A stretch of DNA of 64,000 bases from Bacteroides sp. (GCA_023662825.1 JAMPIH010000001.1:186001-250000), one strand, 5' to 3'; positions 41,582 to 51,406 are shown, counted from the first letter of the stretch. Numbers and translations are program-made. Notes: a model not told the origin generated them from the letters alone.

Positions 41582-42457
41582 TCACGCTGTTGGAGGAATC
41601 CTCAAATCTAATAACCATTCTACAAAATGGTTAATCCAGCCTTTTACTTTTCCTATCGGCTGTACCCCAAAACCATGCCCTCCATGCCGATGTTCCTCTA
41701 TCAACATAAACCTATGCGCCACACCTTTTTCCGTCAATGCGGCATCAAATACCAAACTATTTTTATAATCCACTGTCTTGTCTCCCGTGCAATGCAGCAA
41801 GAACACAGGAGGCATCCCAATAGGCACATTCTTTTCCAAACTCATCATAGATTGCAATTCTACCGGATATTCCTCACCCAACAGATTCTTTCTCGATTTC
41901 TTATGACAGATTTCATCCTCCATGGAAACAACAGGATAAATCATGGCCGCAAAATAAGGACGTAAAGACCCACTGCCACAATCTTCAATAAACGAAGAAT
42001 CCGCATAGACAGCTGATGTTCCTGCCAAATGCCCGCCAGCCGAAAAACCCATAACTCCCACTTTTTCAGCATCGATTCCATATTTCTCGGCATGTTCCCT
42101 TACATAACATATGCTCTTTTGTAGATCCTTAATCATTGCTGGATGGCGATTTCTTTGCCATGCGGTACGATATCTCAATACAAATGCTGTAATACCACAA
42201 CTGTTCAGTTTCCTTGCCACCGACGCCCCCTCGTTGATCCTATCCAGATAGATATAACTTCCTCCCGGGCAAATAATAACTGCTATCCCCGAAGTATCTT
42301 GCCTGGCACGAAAAACTGTTAATTTGGTCCATTTCTCCTTTGCCGAAATATCCTTTCCCTTCCACAAACGCAAAGTTTGTTGCGCAAAGCCTGATGCGCA
42401 AACCAACAGGAACCAGAATGCGATCATAAAACCCATATATAATCTTTTGCCTCGCAT
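41582..42457 (-). CDS. Secreted alpha/beta hydrolase (esterase/lipase-like)
   Basis: This 291-residue alpha/beta hydrolase has an N-terminal signal segment (MRGKRLYMGFMIAFWFLLVC then ASGFAQ). The catalytic triad is visible: Ser in GVMGFSAGGHLAGT, Asp in LHCTGDKTVDYKNS and His in RHGGHGFGV. The oxyanion stretch IICPGGSYIYLD is like that of acetyl-xylan esterase/BD-FAE relatives. It lies in the pigment operon, 4 bp after the lipase-like gene, so it may trim or transfer acyl groups on the product outside the cytoplasm. A housekeeping esterase caught in the operon is the alternative. Confidence 0.88.
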   Translation of the reverse strand: MRGKRLYMGFMIAFWFLLVCASGFAQQTLRLWKGKDISAKEKWTKLTVFRARQDTSGIAVIICPGGSYIYLDRINEGASVARKLNSCGITAFVLRYRTAWQRNRHPAMIKDLQKSICYVREHAEKYGIDAEKVGVMGFSAGGHLAGTSAVYADSSFIEDCGSGSLRPYFAAMIYPVVSMEDEICHKKSRKNLLGEEYPVELQSMMSLEKNVPIGMPPVFLLHCTGDKTVDYKNSLVFDAALTEKGVAHRFMLIEEHRHGGHGFGVQPIGKVKGWINHFVEWLLDLRIPPTA

Positions 42458-42460
42458 TAT

Positions 42461-43567
42461 CTATCGATTTAAAAATTTATCGCTTCCAATTTTCAATAAG
42501 TCTGTTTCTTTTAACAGACGTAGTATCTTATTCACCCTATTCTCCGATTGTTCGGGTTTATCTGGAAAAACGTCTTTGTCCGCTTCTCCATATTTCGCTT
42601 TCATATACACCAAATATTCATCATACGTTCCGAATTTATCCCTAACCTTTACATCCTCCAATACCGGCTTATATTTGTCTTCCACTTGTAATTCCCTTAT
42701 CGAACCATTATTTCTCCAGATTTCTTTCGACACCTCATCCAATGTTTTGAAATAGCCTGTTTCCTTGTTCATCGCCATCGTATATATTTCCATCAGTCCA
42801 TGCGCCTTGGTTCCCCAAAGAGACTTGCCGTCTGAGGGATAAATCGTGACTGTTTTTCCTACACGTTGCCCCGTAGTAACCGCTGAACTAATCAACGACT
42901 TGCATATCTTATAATTGGTGATATACCTCGCATTGTCTTTCTTGAGCGAATCCAGATGCACCGATACCCCGATACCTGCTGGATCGAAGGTAACTCCGAC
43001 AATGCCATATTCATAAGAGATAAGCTGTGTTAAATTGCCGCCTAAAGAATGTCCTGTATTCTCTATATTAAAGTCCGGCCAACGCTCTTTTACCATTTGG
43101 TAAAACTTACGGGCAGAAGGATATTGCATACCATACATCCTCATTTCCTGTGCCGACTGGGAATCCCGCATCACGTCTGCAATTTTATAAACCGGCCATG
43201 CCAGCCAGTCGACTCCTGCAATCTGAATATCCGCCAAAATATCCAAAACATCGGTTGTTTCGGTTTCTGTGGCGAAATGGGTAAGAATAATCGTGCTATC
43301 CCGTTCGTCAACAAACACCGCCCCGCCGTAACCGGTCAACACATCCCGATAAACCCCGCCGGTATCCAGAACGGAAAAATCTTTTTGTTTCATCTGGCGT
43401 ATATACCAAGGCAACGTATAGCCGCCCTCCTGTTTATCAAAATCTGACTCGGCTGCACAATACAGGTAAACCAACGGGGTTCTCTGTGCATTCTGCCCCT
43501 TAGCGCCGAACAATCCGAACAACGCTATCACCAAAAGGATTAAATTTTTATTGAATCTATCTTTCAT
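42461..43567 (-). CDS. Secreted lipase-fold protein (operon copy)
   Basis: This 368-residue protein has a signal peptide (MKDRFNKNLILLVIALFGLF then GAKGQN) and a lipase-3-like fold with the nucleophile elbow ENTGHSLGGNLTQLISYEYG near residues 190-209. The preceding strand GAVFVDERDSTIILTHFATE fits a lipase core. It has a close paralogue at 62966-64000, just upstream of the same operon, with which it aligns without visible gaps over some 330 residues. The C-terminal region (KVRDKFGTYDEYLVYMKAKY) is shared by both. It overlaps the flavoprotein gene by 11 bp, so it is co-translated with pigment genes. Activity on the lipid product is inferred. Confidence 0.85.
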   Translation of the reverse strand: MKDRFNKNLILLVIALFGLFGAKGQNAQRTPLVYLYCAAESDFDKQEGGYTLPWYIRQMKQKDFSVLDTGGVYRDVLTGYGGAVFVDERDSTIILTHFATETETTDVLDILADIQIAGVDWLAWPVYKIADVMRDSQSAQEMRMYGMQYPSARKFYQMVKERWPDFNIENTGHSLGGNLTQLISYEYGIVGVTFDPAGIGVSVHLDSLKKDNARYITNYKICKSLISSAVTTGQRVGKTVTIYPSDGKSLWGTKAHGLMEIYTMAMNKETGYFKTLDEVSKEIWRNNGSIRELQVEDKYKPVLEDVKVRDKFGTYDEYLVYMKAKYGEADKDVFPDKPEQSENRVNKILRLLKETDLLKIGSDKFLNR

Positions 43568-45050
43568 GTAACAATTCGATGATATCGGAAGTATCCACTA
43601 AGTTTCGGGCGGTAAGAACCGCGCCAATCATAACCCCCAGCATGCCATGTATATTCGTATTTTGCCCCGTTAGGAAAAGGTTGGGGATTTTCGTCTGCGG
43701 TATGACCGTTGTCCCAATTAAATCGTGACTATCTATCAAATACCCATACATACTACCTTCTTCGGTTCCTGTATAATCTAGATAAGTAAGCGGAGAAGAT
43801 GTATAATAGCTTTTAATCGCTGCCCGCGTACCCGGTTGTTGACGCTCCAGCATTTCCAACAACATCTCTGCCTTTTGACGTTTAAACTCTTCGTATTCCG
43901 CCCCGCGACGACCAATAGGCGTTCCTTTCCATCGTTCTACCTCTTTAAAATCCATATATGAAAAAACAACGCCTCCGTCTGCATATTTTTGGTTAATAGA
44001 AGAACAATTCTGTGTATATAAAAACCCTACAGGAAACTTAAGCTTTTTATAGTTCAAGTCAGCGGCCCACACATCTTCAACATCACTATGAAACAAATTA
44101 TAGTTTTGGTAGGGTAAGGTTCGATCTTTAAAGCGAATATATATCGTAAAACAAGCCGGTGTATTTTCTATACTACGTAAACGTGTACGATAAACATTAC
44201 GAATTAACGATGTATCCAACATTTCCAATAAACGAATCGGATGAATGTCAGAAATCACCACGTCCGCCCTTAATTCATCCGTCTCACCCTCTATTGTTAC
44301 CCTTGTTGCTTTTTCGTTATCACAATTCACTTTAATGACTTTCCGACCGGTATATATCTCACCTCCCATTGCCCTTATCGAATCTGCCAATGATCCAGCA
44401 ATACAACTGCTTCCACCAACAATACGAAAAGCATTCTTATTGTAGTTATCATGAACCAAGGCATGTATATAAAGCGGTGTTTTATTTGCACTTCCATAAA
44501 GAGGCGATTGACCGACAAAAACTCCTTGGAGAAGTTTATTTGTCGTCACTGAGGTAACAAAATCTTTAACGCTAAGCATAAACTTTGAATTGGCAATACT
44601 GCCAATATTCATACGATCTTCTGGATTATAAAATACTGAATAATCTGTTATTTTATTCAAATATTCACAATAATACCTTATATTTTTTATTTCTTCTGGG
44701 AAAAATCGCGCAAGTGTCTCTATAAAGTTATCTTCTCCATTCGCAATCGGATAACGCTTCCCCGAAAGGGAAATCACATCATAACCATTTACATCCAATC
44801 GGCTTAATTGTACCGAATTAATCAAGTTAAAATAGCGAAAGAAACGGTGTTGTATTTGATTTTCTTCCATATTTCCTATGTAATGCATTCCCGTCTCAAA
44901 TTTAACGCCATCCCGCACAAAGGTTTGCAAACAACCTCCGATTTGGACATTTTTTTCTAATATTGTTACTCTGTATCCTTTTTTAGCTAAAATATAGCCA
45001 CAGGACAATCCCCCCAATCCACTTCCTATGATAACAACATGCTTTGACAT
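43557..45050 (-). CDS. CrtI-type FAD-dependent oxidoreductase
   Basis: This is a 497-residue phytoene-desaturase/retinol-saturase-like flavoprotein. The FAD-binding Rossmann motif VVIIGSGLGGLSCGYILAKK is at residues 4-23, followed by VTILEKNVQIGGCLQTF. The C-terminal FAD motif is IPNLFLTGQNTNIHGMLGVM. No carotenoid synthase is present in the operon, so the substrate is likely the polyene chain or its aryl head rather than phytoene. A second gene of the same class lies at 57795-59267. Two such flavoproteins are a known trait of Bacteroidetes flexirubin and aryl-polyene clusters (family knowledge), though their reaction is unsettled. Confidence 0.88.
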   Translation of the reverse strand: MSKHVVIIGSGLGGLSCGYILAKKGYRVTILEKNVQIGGCLQTFVRDGVKFETGMHYIGNMEENQIQHRFFRYFNLINSVQLSRLDVNGYDVISLSGKRYPIANGEDNFIETLARFFPEEIKNIRYYCEYLNKITDYSVFYNPEDRMNIGSIANSKFMLSVKDFVTSVTTNKLLQGVFVGQSPLYGSANKTPLYIHALVHDNYNKNAFRIVGGSSCIAGSLADSIRAMGGEIYTGRKVIKVNCDNEKATRVTIEGETDELRADVVISDIHPIRLLEMLDTSLIRNVYRTRLRSIENTPACFTIYIRFKDRTLPYQNYNLFHSDVEDVWAADLNYKKLKFPVGFLYTQNCSSINQKYADGGVVFSYMDFKEVERWKGTPIGRRGAEYEEFKRQKAEMLLEMLERQQPGTRAAIKSYYTSSPLTYLDYTGTEEGSMYGYLIDSHDLIGTTVIPQTKIPNLFLTGQNTNIHGMLGVMIGAVLTARNLVDTSDIIELLHER

Positions 45051-45067
45051 CGTTTTATCCTTCTATT

Positions 45068-48000
45068 TTAAAATTTACACATTAAATTCTCTGGTCTCAT
45101 GGCGCACAAAGAAAGCATCCGAGCCTTTTCTTTATCCACGAAAACAGCCTCCACTTGAGTTTCTTTGTTAACCAATGCGTAAAAAAAGCTGTACAACCCG
45201 TATCCATTTTCTTCAAAAAAAACAATGCCTTTTGCATTGTTTACCATCATGTCCATCTTACCAGTTTTGCAGAGTTGCTTATACTCCTTTCTTACCTCCT
45301 TCGCCACAGTCATTCCTTTATAGGCAAAGTTCAAAAAAACCGTATCAAAAAAATAGCTAACGGTTTCTATTTCTTTAACCATTGCTGCATATTCCTGCCT
45401 ATAAAAGTTTCTCATCTCACGAGCCGCCTCTATCGGCATGGTCGAACCGACCTCTACCGGAGGATGAATCTTTATATGAATCTCTCCTTTTCGCAATACG
45501 TGCTCATGCTTGGGAAGGACATGGCCGCTTCCATGCATCACTACCGGGAGAATATCCAATCCCAAGCACTGAGCCAAATAAAATGCTCCACTGTGAAAGC
45601 GCTCTATTTTTCCTTCTTTCGCTCGAGTACCTTCTGGAAATACCATAATCGAATAACCCTTCTTAACCAATTGCTCCAACTTGGGCAAGGTGGATTCCAT
45701 CTTATCGTTTACCGAATAAAAATCTGCATAACGACTCACACTACCATAAATTGGTGCACGGACAACCCAGTCTTTTGTAAGTATTATCAACTTCGGGTGC
45801 AAAGCCAACGCGCACATCAGATCCAGTTGTGAATGATGGTTACAAATGATAACCGAAGGTTTTATATTTAAACGCTGTAAGTTTTCCGAACCCTGTATCG
45901 TTATTTTGATACGGGGAATATTTCTTTGAGAAAACCGCATCACACGATAAACAGACTTATGATACCATTCTTTTTTCCTGTCAGTCGGTTTACCTATACG
46001 AAACAAGAAAAAACCCACCAACACACCAACCGAAGAAATAGATACAAAAACAACGATGGAATAGATTGAAGCCAAAAGATTTACTAAAGTAATCGGAGTT
46101 CTTCGCTTTTCGTATCTTGTACTGACCAGCCATTTAAAGATAACCGAAGGTATAACGAAGGCCATCAGTACCACCACGCCCATGCCGATAAACGTAACCT
46201 CCGCCAAAGAACGCATTGCCGGATGTTTGGAAAATATGAGCGCGCCTATTCCAAGAAACATGATGACAGAAGACAAGACGATGCTTTTGCTATAATGTTT
46301 CACCACCTTTTTTCCATACGCATGCTCATACATCAAGCCCTCCGTAATAAAAATAGTATAATCATCCCCTTGACCAAAAATAAGCGTGGCAAGAATGATA
46401 TTCACTATATTGAAATGGATGTTCGCCATCCCCATAATACCTAGAATCCATATCCAACCGATTGTCAGCGGAAGAAAGGCAATAATTCCCAGTTCGACCC
46501 GACCCAGCATAATGCAGAGGAATACAAAAACAAAGAACCCGCAAACAAAAAGCACATAATTAAAATCGTTCGCCAAACTAGAAACCATCGTTTGTAACAT
46601 AGTTCTGGCATTAAACGGCGCCTGTACCAGATATTCCTTTTGTATAATTTGATAAAACGAAGCAAAGGCCTCCTGACTAAATCCAGCCTCTATTCCCAAT
46701 TGTTGTACCGAATCGAACAATGTACTATGTGCCGCGATTAAGTTTCGCCACAATTCCAGACGATGTTGCTGTTCCACTGTATCCGGCAACAAATCGGCAA
46801 ACATATCCGATTGGTTGGCGTATCGTTTCATATCTTGCCGTTGGCCCGCAGTCATATAATTTATTTTCTGCATATCGCTTTCGAACGATACATTCTGGCT
46901 GTACATCCCCAAAATGAGAGTTGCCAAAATACCAATGATAAGCCACAGACGACTTCTGCGGTAAACATTTTTCTGCCGCGACGCAAAAACGATTGATTGA
47001 ATACCGTCATCTTTTAACCCAGATTTTTCTTCGATTGCATTTTTGCAACAAAAAGGAAGCATATGCGGCAAAAAAAACAATACAAAAAAAATGACACCCA
47101 ACAATAAAAAAGAAGCAAACAACCCCATATCCTGCATAGCAGGTGCATCCACAAGCAACAAGCTCATAAATGCAACAACCGTGGTTATATTCCCTGTGGT
47201 GAGCGGAGGAACCATTTCCCGTAATACTTCACGGATATTGCCACCCTGCCGATGATGTAAAATCAAATGCAACGGATAATTAAGTGCTATGCCGATGATA
47301 ATGGAGGAAGCTCCTACGGCTATCCAAGACACTTCATTCTTAAACACCCCCAATAAACCGAGAGAAAACAAACAACCGAACACCAAAGAGACCACCATCA
47401 GCAGGATACCGCGTACGCTCCAGATGGAGAATATCAATACCGATACAATAAGGGTGATGGCTATCGCAACGGAAAGCGCACTGTCTTTCTTAATGCGGTT
47501 AGTATTCGTTATGGCTATCTCCGCCGCTCCAAACGTATGGAAACTCACATTGTCGTCAAAATATGCCTCCGTTTGGCGGGCCACACTGTCTATCAATTTC
47601 AACAACAAGGTGTTTCCTTCCACATCGCTTACCGAATATGCAGATTCTATCGAAATGACGCCCTCTCGACGCTCTGGAGAGAACAATATACCTTGATATA
47701 CCTCATATCCGTTCCGATTGGGAACTTCTTGCAAGTGTTGCCAAACAGGCGCCGAGAAACCTATCGGATCCGAAGAAATTATCCCATGCATCGCCAAACC
47801 CGCAGGAGAAAGCAACAGAAGGCGGTTATCCTCCATTTTTTGTTTGACATATGGAACAGACAAAACAGAATCAAAATACGCATAATCTTTTTCTGTAAGC
47901 AGTAATGGCAATCTATCCAAAAACCATCGGGTCAACGAACTCCACTGTTCTGGATCCACCTGACCAACTATTTTTTGTACGGGAGTTCCTTCACCATACG

Positions 48001-48289
48001 GCAAACTCTCAAGAAAATATTCTATCGCTCTACTTATCTGTTCTGGATTCGGGTCTATGGTGTCTTTCTGTCGCACCCCCACCAACAAGGCATTTTCCAT
48101 TCCGAAAGGAAGGCTATCGATCTGTTTTTCAACCAAAGATTTTCCCGGTAGAAAAGCTGTTATGTCTTCTGTAAAACGGAGGCGGAAAACCGAACAAAAG
48201 CACATTGCCGTTACCAATAGTAACAAACCGAACAAAAGCCGTTTCCGCGATTCAAAAAAATCATACACAGATAAAACAAACCGAGTCAT
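45068..48289 (-). CDS. MMPL/RND transporter fused to PlsC acyltransferase
   Basis: This 1073-residue inner-membrane protein joins an export pump and an acyltransferase. The first ~770 residues are an MMPL/RND exporter with about twelve membrane segments (first at 18-36) and two periplasmic loops. A PlsC-like domain follows, with the acceptor motif NHHSQLD near residue 816 and FPEGTR near 885. A short C-terminal region (about residues 985-1073) of unknown fold ends the chain. In aryl-polyene systems separate MMPL (ApeM-like) and acyltransferase proteins act on the lipid-bound product. Here attachment and export could be coupled. It overlaps the glycosyltransferase start by 4 bp. Confidence 0.9.
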   Translation of the reverse strand: MTRFVLSVYDFFESRKRLLFGLLLLVTAMCFCSVFRLRFTEDITAFLPGKSLVEKQIDSLPFGMENALLVGVRQKDTIDPNPEQISRAIEYFLESLPYGEGTPVQKIVGQVDPEQWSSLTRWFLDRLPLLLTEKDYAYFDSVLSVPYVKQKMEDNRLLLLSPAGLAMHGIISSDPIGFSAPVWQHLQEVPNRNGYEVYQGILFSPERREGVISIESAYSVSDVEGNTLLLKLIDSVARQTEAYFDDNVSFHTFGAAEIAITNTNRIKKDSALSVAIAITLIVSVLIFSIWSVRGILLMVVSLVFGCLFSLGLLGVFKNEVSWIAVGASSIIIGIALNYPLHLILHHRQGGNIREVLREMVPPLTTGNITTVVAFMSLLLVDAPAMQDMGLFASFLLLGVIFFVLFFLPHMLPFCCKNAIEEKSGLKDDGIQSIVFASRQKNVYRRSRLWLIIGILATLILGMYSQNVSFESDMQKINYMTAGQRQDMKRYANQSDMFADLLPDTVEQQHRLELWRNLIAAHSTLFDSVQQLGIEAGFSQEAFASFYQIIQKEYLVQAPFNARTMLQTMVSSLANDFNYVLFVCGFFVFVFLCIMLGRVELGIIAFLPLTIGWIWILGIMGMANIHFNIVNIILATLIFGQGDDYTIFITEGLMYEHAYGKKVVKHYSKSIVLSSVIMFLGIGALIFSKHPAMRSLAEVTFIGMGVVVLMAFVIPSVIFKWLVSTRYEKRRTPITLVNLLASIYSIVVFVSISSVGVLVGFFLFRIGKPTDRKKEWYHKSVYRVMRFSQRNIPRIKITIQGSENLQRLNIKPSVIICNHHSQLDLMCALALHPKLIILTKDWVVRAPIYGSVSRYADFYSVNDKMESTLPKLEQLVKKGYSIMVFPEGTRAKEGKIERFHSGAFYLAQCLGLDILPVVMHGSGHVLPKHEHVLRKGEIHIKIHPPVEVGSTMPIEAAREMRNFYRQEYAAMVKEIETVSYFFDTVFLNFAYKGMTVAKEVRKEYKQLCKTGKMDMMVNNAKGIVFFEENGYGLYSFFYALVNKETQVEAVFVDKEKARMLSLCAMRPENLMCKF

Positions 48290-49023
48290 CGTCTATTTCT
48301 TTTTATGCCATGCAACCATCTGTTCGGATAAGCGTAAAAAAAGGCCATCAGTGTGAAAACGGTATTCAACAAGCTGATTCTCAAAAAATCAAGAAACGGA
48401 CGAAAATGCGATACCCTTTCTCGCTTTGAAAAATAATGAACCTGAACCTCGACCGGAACAATCCCGACACCTTTCCAGGCCAACCGAACCAACATTTCCA
48501 ACTCCGTCTCGTAACGGGAAGTAAAGAATTTCATCCCGTTCATCGGCCACAACGGATATATCCGGAAACCCGTCTGGGTATCTGGGATTTTCTTACCCGT
48601 CTGCACCCAAAACCAGAAGTTGGAAAAACAATTGGCAAAGGTATTCCTGGATGGCATATTCTTATGAGTAAAAGATCGGGAACCAAGAATCAAGGCTTCA
48701 GGAAAGTGTTGCATTTCCCGTAGCAACAACGGAATATCTTCCGGACGATGCTGTCCGTCCGCATCTATGGTCAAGACGTGGTCACAACCCGCCTTTTGGG
48801 CTAACATGAATCCTTGCCGCAGCGCATAACCTTTCCCCCTGTTTTCCGGATACGAACAGACGACTATGCGATTTCCATATCCGGCCAAAACAGACCTTAC
48901 GTCATCAACCGACCCATCGTCCACCACAAAAACATCCAAACCATATGGAATAACGCCATTAATAACCGCACCCACTCTTGCCGCATGATTGAAAACCGGA
49001 ATAACCACACCCACCCTTGCCAT
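48286..49023 (-). CDS. Family 2 glycosyltransferase
   Basis: This 245-residue GT2 enzyme opens MARVGVVIPVFNHAARVGAV. The nucleotide-sugar site is seen as FVVDDGSVDDV near residue 32 and the catalytic metal-binding LTIDADGQHRPEDIPLL near residue 84. It has no large membrane domain, only a hydrophobic C-terminal stretch (LLNTVFTLMAFFYAYP), close to dolichol-phosphate mannose synthase-like enzymes. In aryl-polyene clusters a glycosyltransferase/acyltransferase builds the sugar-lipid anchor of the pigment; a similar role is inferred here from operon membership. It lies 3 bp after the upstream dehydratase gene. Confidence 0.9.
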   Translation of the reverse strand: MARVGVVIPVFNHAARVGAVINGVIPYGLDVFVVDDGSVDDVRSVLAGYGNRIVVCSYPENRGKGYALRQGFMLAQKAGCDHVLTIDADGQHRPEDIPLLLREMQHFPEALILGSRSFTHKNMPSRNTFANCFSNFWFWVQTGKKIPDTQTGFRIYPLWPMNGMKFFTSRYETELEMLVRLAWKGVGIVPVEVQVHYFSKRERVSHFRPFLDFLRISLLNTVFTLMAFFYAYPNRWLHGIKRNRR

Positions 49024-49026
49024 TTC

Positions 49027-49413
49027 TTATATGTTTTCTTTGCAAAGAACAAGGTTTATTTTGGCCATCACAGCGCCGGTACCATCCAGAATCTCCGTCC
49101 CCATCACATAAGTCATGTCTTCTTCCTGGCTTGAAAAGACAAAATCGAGTAATGGAGTTTTATCCGGCTCCACAATCTGCAAGAATTTCACGTTTTTTAC
49201 CAAAGAGACAAAAAGAGGATGTCCTGCCTCCCGTTCCATAATTTCCTTGCAGATCTGGATAAGGCAAACTCCGGGGGTAATAGGCTTTTCCGGAAAATGC
49301 GCCGCATAAATGGCATGATTTCCGTTAAGACGTACGCAAACCCGAAATTTGCGTTCCAAACCGACTCCTGCTTCAGTCTTGCTCATAATCCGACACAAAT
49401 CTTTCATAATCAT
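49027..49413 (-). CDS. Hotdog-fold 3-hydroxyacyl-ACP dehydratase (ApeI/FabZ-like)
   Basis: This is a 128-residue single hotdog protein. The catalytic-type motif HAIYAAHFPEKPITPGVCLI near residues 33-52 holds the His and the FPxxPxxPGV loop of FabA/FabZ-type dehydratases. The usual Glu/Asp of the second motif is represented by QICKEIMERE. It would remove water from 3-hydroxyacyl-ACP during polyene building. It overlaps the membrane-LolA fusion gene by 4 bp. The operon has a second hotdog dehydratase at 55030, so the two may act at different chain lengths or as a pair. Confidence 0.85.
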   Translation of the reverse strand: MIMKDLCRIMSKTEAGVGLERKFRVCVRLNGNHAIYAAHFPEKPITPGVCLIQICKEIMEREAGHPLFVSLVKNVKFLQIVEPDKTPLLDFVFSSQEEDMTYVMGTEILDGTGAVMAKINLVLCKENI

Positions 49414-50375
49414 TGAATTAAGAATTTTTCAGGCGCAATTTCCACACCAGTTTGCTTACGAAGCAATTTAATAATCATCTTGTCTCCATTCTTATCCGTT
49501 ATCTCCACCCCGTTCCCACTATAATCCCGCAAATCAAAACTTAGTTCAATCAACGATATCCAACTTTTTATTTCCCGCTGCACCGGAGTCAAAACCATGT
49601 AATAATTTTGGGCATCCATTTGGAATATAGCCGAAAACTTGGTGGAGTCAACGGCAATCTTCCCGCTTACCGCATTTAAAACCATATTGATAATTTCCTT
49701 AAAGAAACGGCTTGCCTTCATGCTGTTTCCCGATTTGCCATTAGGAAACGATACCTGTGTTTTTCCATCCGAAAAGACAAAGGCCAAACCATCTTCATAC
49801 TCCCATCGCAAGGAAACAGACCGATTGTCCTTGTCTTTTAAGCCCTCCGAACGATAATACATACGTCCCTTTAAAACAGTTTCCCCTTCTAAAAGAGATG
49901 AGTATTTGATTTGTTCAAAATCGCATACCATACTAGAAATCAATTTAGCCGAAACCGCCAAACTCGTTTCCATCTGTTTTTGTTTAAGTACACTTACCTG
50001 TATCCTTTCTTGTGCAGCACCAGTGCCGGTAACCAAAAACACACCAAACATAATCAAACATACACCACCCCAACGAATCAACGAAACATTTTCATGAAAG
50101 ACCAAAATGGCCGCTATAATACCAAACACATAAGCCAAACTGGTTACAGGATATGCCACCGAAAACGGAAAACGACGCAACATATACAACCATAGCAACC
50201 CAGATGCTGTAAAACATATCCCCATAAGTAGGAGGTATGGATTCCTTAAAACCCCGCCCAACCAGTTCCACGTACACTGAAAGGTTTGAATCCGTTCCAA
50301 CGCCATTTTCAAGGACACTTGTCCAGCAGCCAAAAATACAGCCTGAATTACTCCCCAAAAAATCACTTTCATCAT
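49410..50375 (-). CDS. Four-helix EamA/SMR-like domain fused to LolA-like lipid carrier
   Basis: This is a 321-residue chimera. Residues 1-120 form four membrane helices (about 3-20, 45-64, 72-92, 99-118) with the small-multidrug/EamA pattern (LAAGQVSLKMALERI, VAYPVTSLAYVFGI). From residue ~130 comes a LolA-like periplasmic beta domain (LISSMVCDFEQIKYSSLLEG, then MYYRSEGL and LRWEYEDGLAFVFSDGKTQV). Aryl-polyene clusters normally encode a free LolA-like protein with its own signal peptide. Here helix 4 ends TGTGAAQERI, a plausible remnant of a cleavage site, so the carrier may be tethered to the inner membrane. The reading frame is continuous and I see no sign of a frameshift. It overlaps its neighbours by 4 bp on each side. 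Confidence 0.8.
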   Translation of the reverse strand: MMKVIFWGVIQAVFLAAGQVSLKMALERIQTFQCTWNWLGGVLRNPYLLLMGICFTASGLLWLYMLRRFPFSVAYPVTSLAYVFGIIAAILVFHENVSLIRWGGVCLIMFGVFLVTGTGAAQERIQVSVLKQKQMETSLAVSAKLISSMVCDFEQIKYSSLLEGETVLKGRMYYRSEGLKDKDNRSVSLRWEYEDGLAFVFSDGKTQVSFPNGKSGNSMKASRFFKEIINMVLNAVSGKIAVDSTKFSAIFQMDAQNYYMVLTPVQREIKSWISLIELSFDLRDYSGNGVEITDKNGDKMIIKLLRKQTGVEIAPEKFLIQ

Positions 50376-51406
50376 ATCTCCCTATTTTTACTGCCCAACA
50401 ATACAAACGAGTATTCTCTGTCTGCCGAATGGTTACAAAACAATACCCGTTTTAATCCCGTCAATGTATCTTGACTATTCAAAATCAAATGATTTGGAAC
50501 CATCCCCCGACTCAAACAGATTGCCGCAACATACAATCCCATGCCCGACATCGTGTAATGTTCACCAAACAGATGTTTGTAATATACTAACGGCAGGCGA
50601 GAAAATATGTTCTCTGCCCATTCAAAATATACCCTGTCGTTCTTCTCGTGTCCATTCAAGCCCACAAAAAGTGCATCCAATTCTGACAAGCAACAACCGT
50701 TCCGATTTAGAAACTCCTCCAATTCTTTTTTCAACTTATCATTGGACATTCGACAACACATCATCATATCATCAATCCGACACAGACTTGAAGATTGCTC
50801 TTTTTTACTCAATACCATGCTGATTGCCGATTCTCCTTTGAACCAAGGAACCTTGAAGTTCCATTGATCCAGATGACGCAGGATTTTATCGAAAACAGGA
50901 GAAGATTCATCGTTTCCATTCAAAAGCACCGTGTTGATCTCTTCTCTTTGTAGTTGCATACAGGCATCCAATAATCCACAATCGAAAGAAACGAACTTTT
51001 GTGAATAATGGGTATTGTATCCTTTACAATGCGTGTCTATTGCAATGGTCGATCCTATCGTGTTGTGGGTAGACAACATAAAGGGCGTTGGATTCAATAA
51101 ATTCTCTCCATTCCGTTCTTCTGCATCCAGAAACACCTCTGTATTCATGATACACCCCAACCCCGTTGTCGAAATAATGGCATCAGGACAATCGACATGC
51201 GCCCGTTCCATAGCCACACGAGAACAAACCAACGCCCGTTTCAACAGTTTTCCCATGCGTCTGGCCACATTGGGAGCCAAATACTCTTTGTAATCCACCT
51301 CCCATGTTTCTGAGACAGGAGCCTGTGGTGTTTCCATCCATGTCTCGGAAAGCGGCTTCTGAGCCGAAATATGGGCTGCCGACTGTATGTAGATTTTATT
51401 TTTCAC
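50372..51406 (-). CDS. Ketosynthase-like chain-length factor lacking the active-site Cys
   Basis: This protein is about 344 residues and belongs to the N-terminal-like ketoacyl-synthase family. I set a GTG start at 51406, overlapping the upstream ketosynthase stop by 11 bp; no ATG is near. The nucleophile region reads FMLSTHNTIGSTIAI, without Cys, and the usual NAHGTGT is replaced by FVGLNGHEKNDRVYF. It is therefore not a condensing enzyme on its own. Aryl-polyene systems use such a partner (ApeC-like) in a heterodimer with an active ketosynthase to set chain length. Its overlap with the intact ketosynthase at 51396-52631 supports exactly that pair. Confidence 0.82.
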   Translation of the reverse strand: MKNKIYIQSAAHISAQKPLSETWMETPQAPVSETWEVDYKEYLAPNVARRMGKLLKRALVCSRVAMERAHVDCPDAIISTTGLGCIMNTEVFLDAEERNGENLLNPTPFMLSTHNTIGSTIAIDTHCKGYNTHYSQKFVSFDCGLLDACMQLQREEINTVLLNGNDESSPVFDKILRHLDQWNFKVPWFKGESAISMVLSKKEQSSSLCRIDDMMMCCRMSNDKLKKELEEFLNRNGCCLSELDALFVGLNGHEKNDRVYFEWAENIFSRLPLVYYKHLFGEHYTMSGMGLYVAAICLSRGMVPNHLILNSQDTLTGLKRVLFCNHSADREYSFVLLGSKNREI

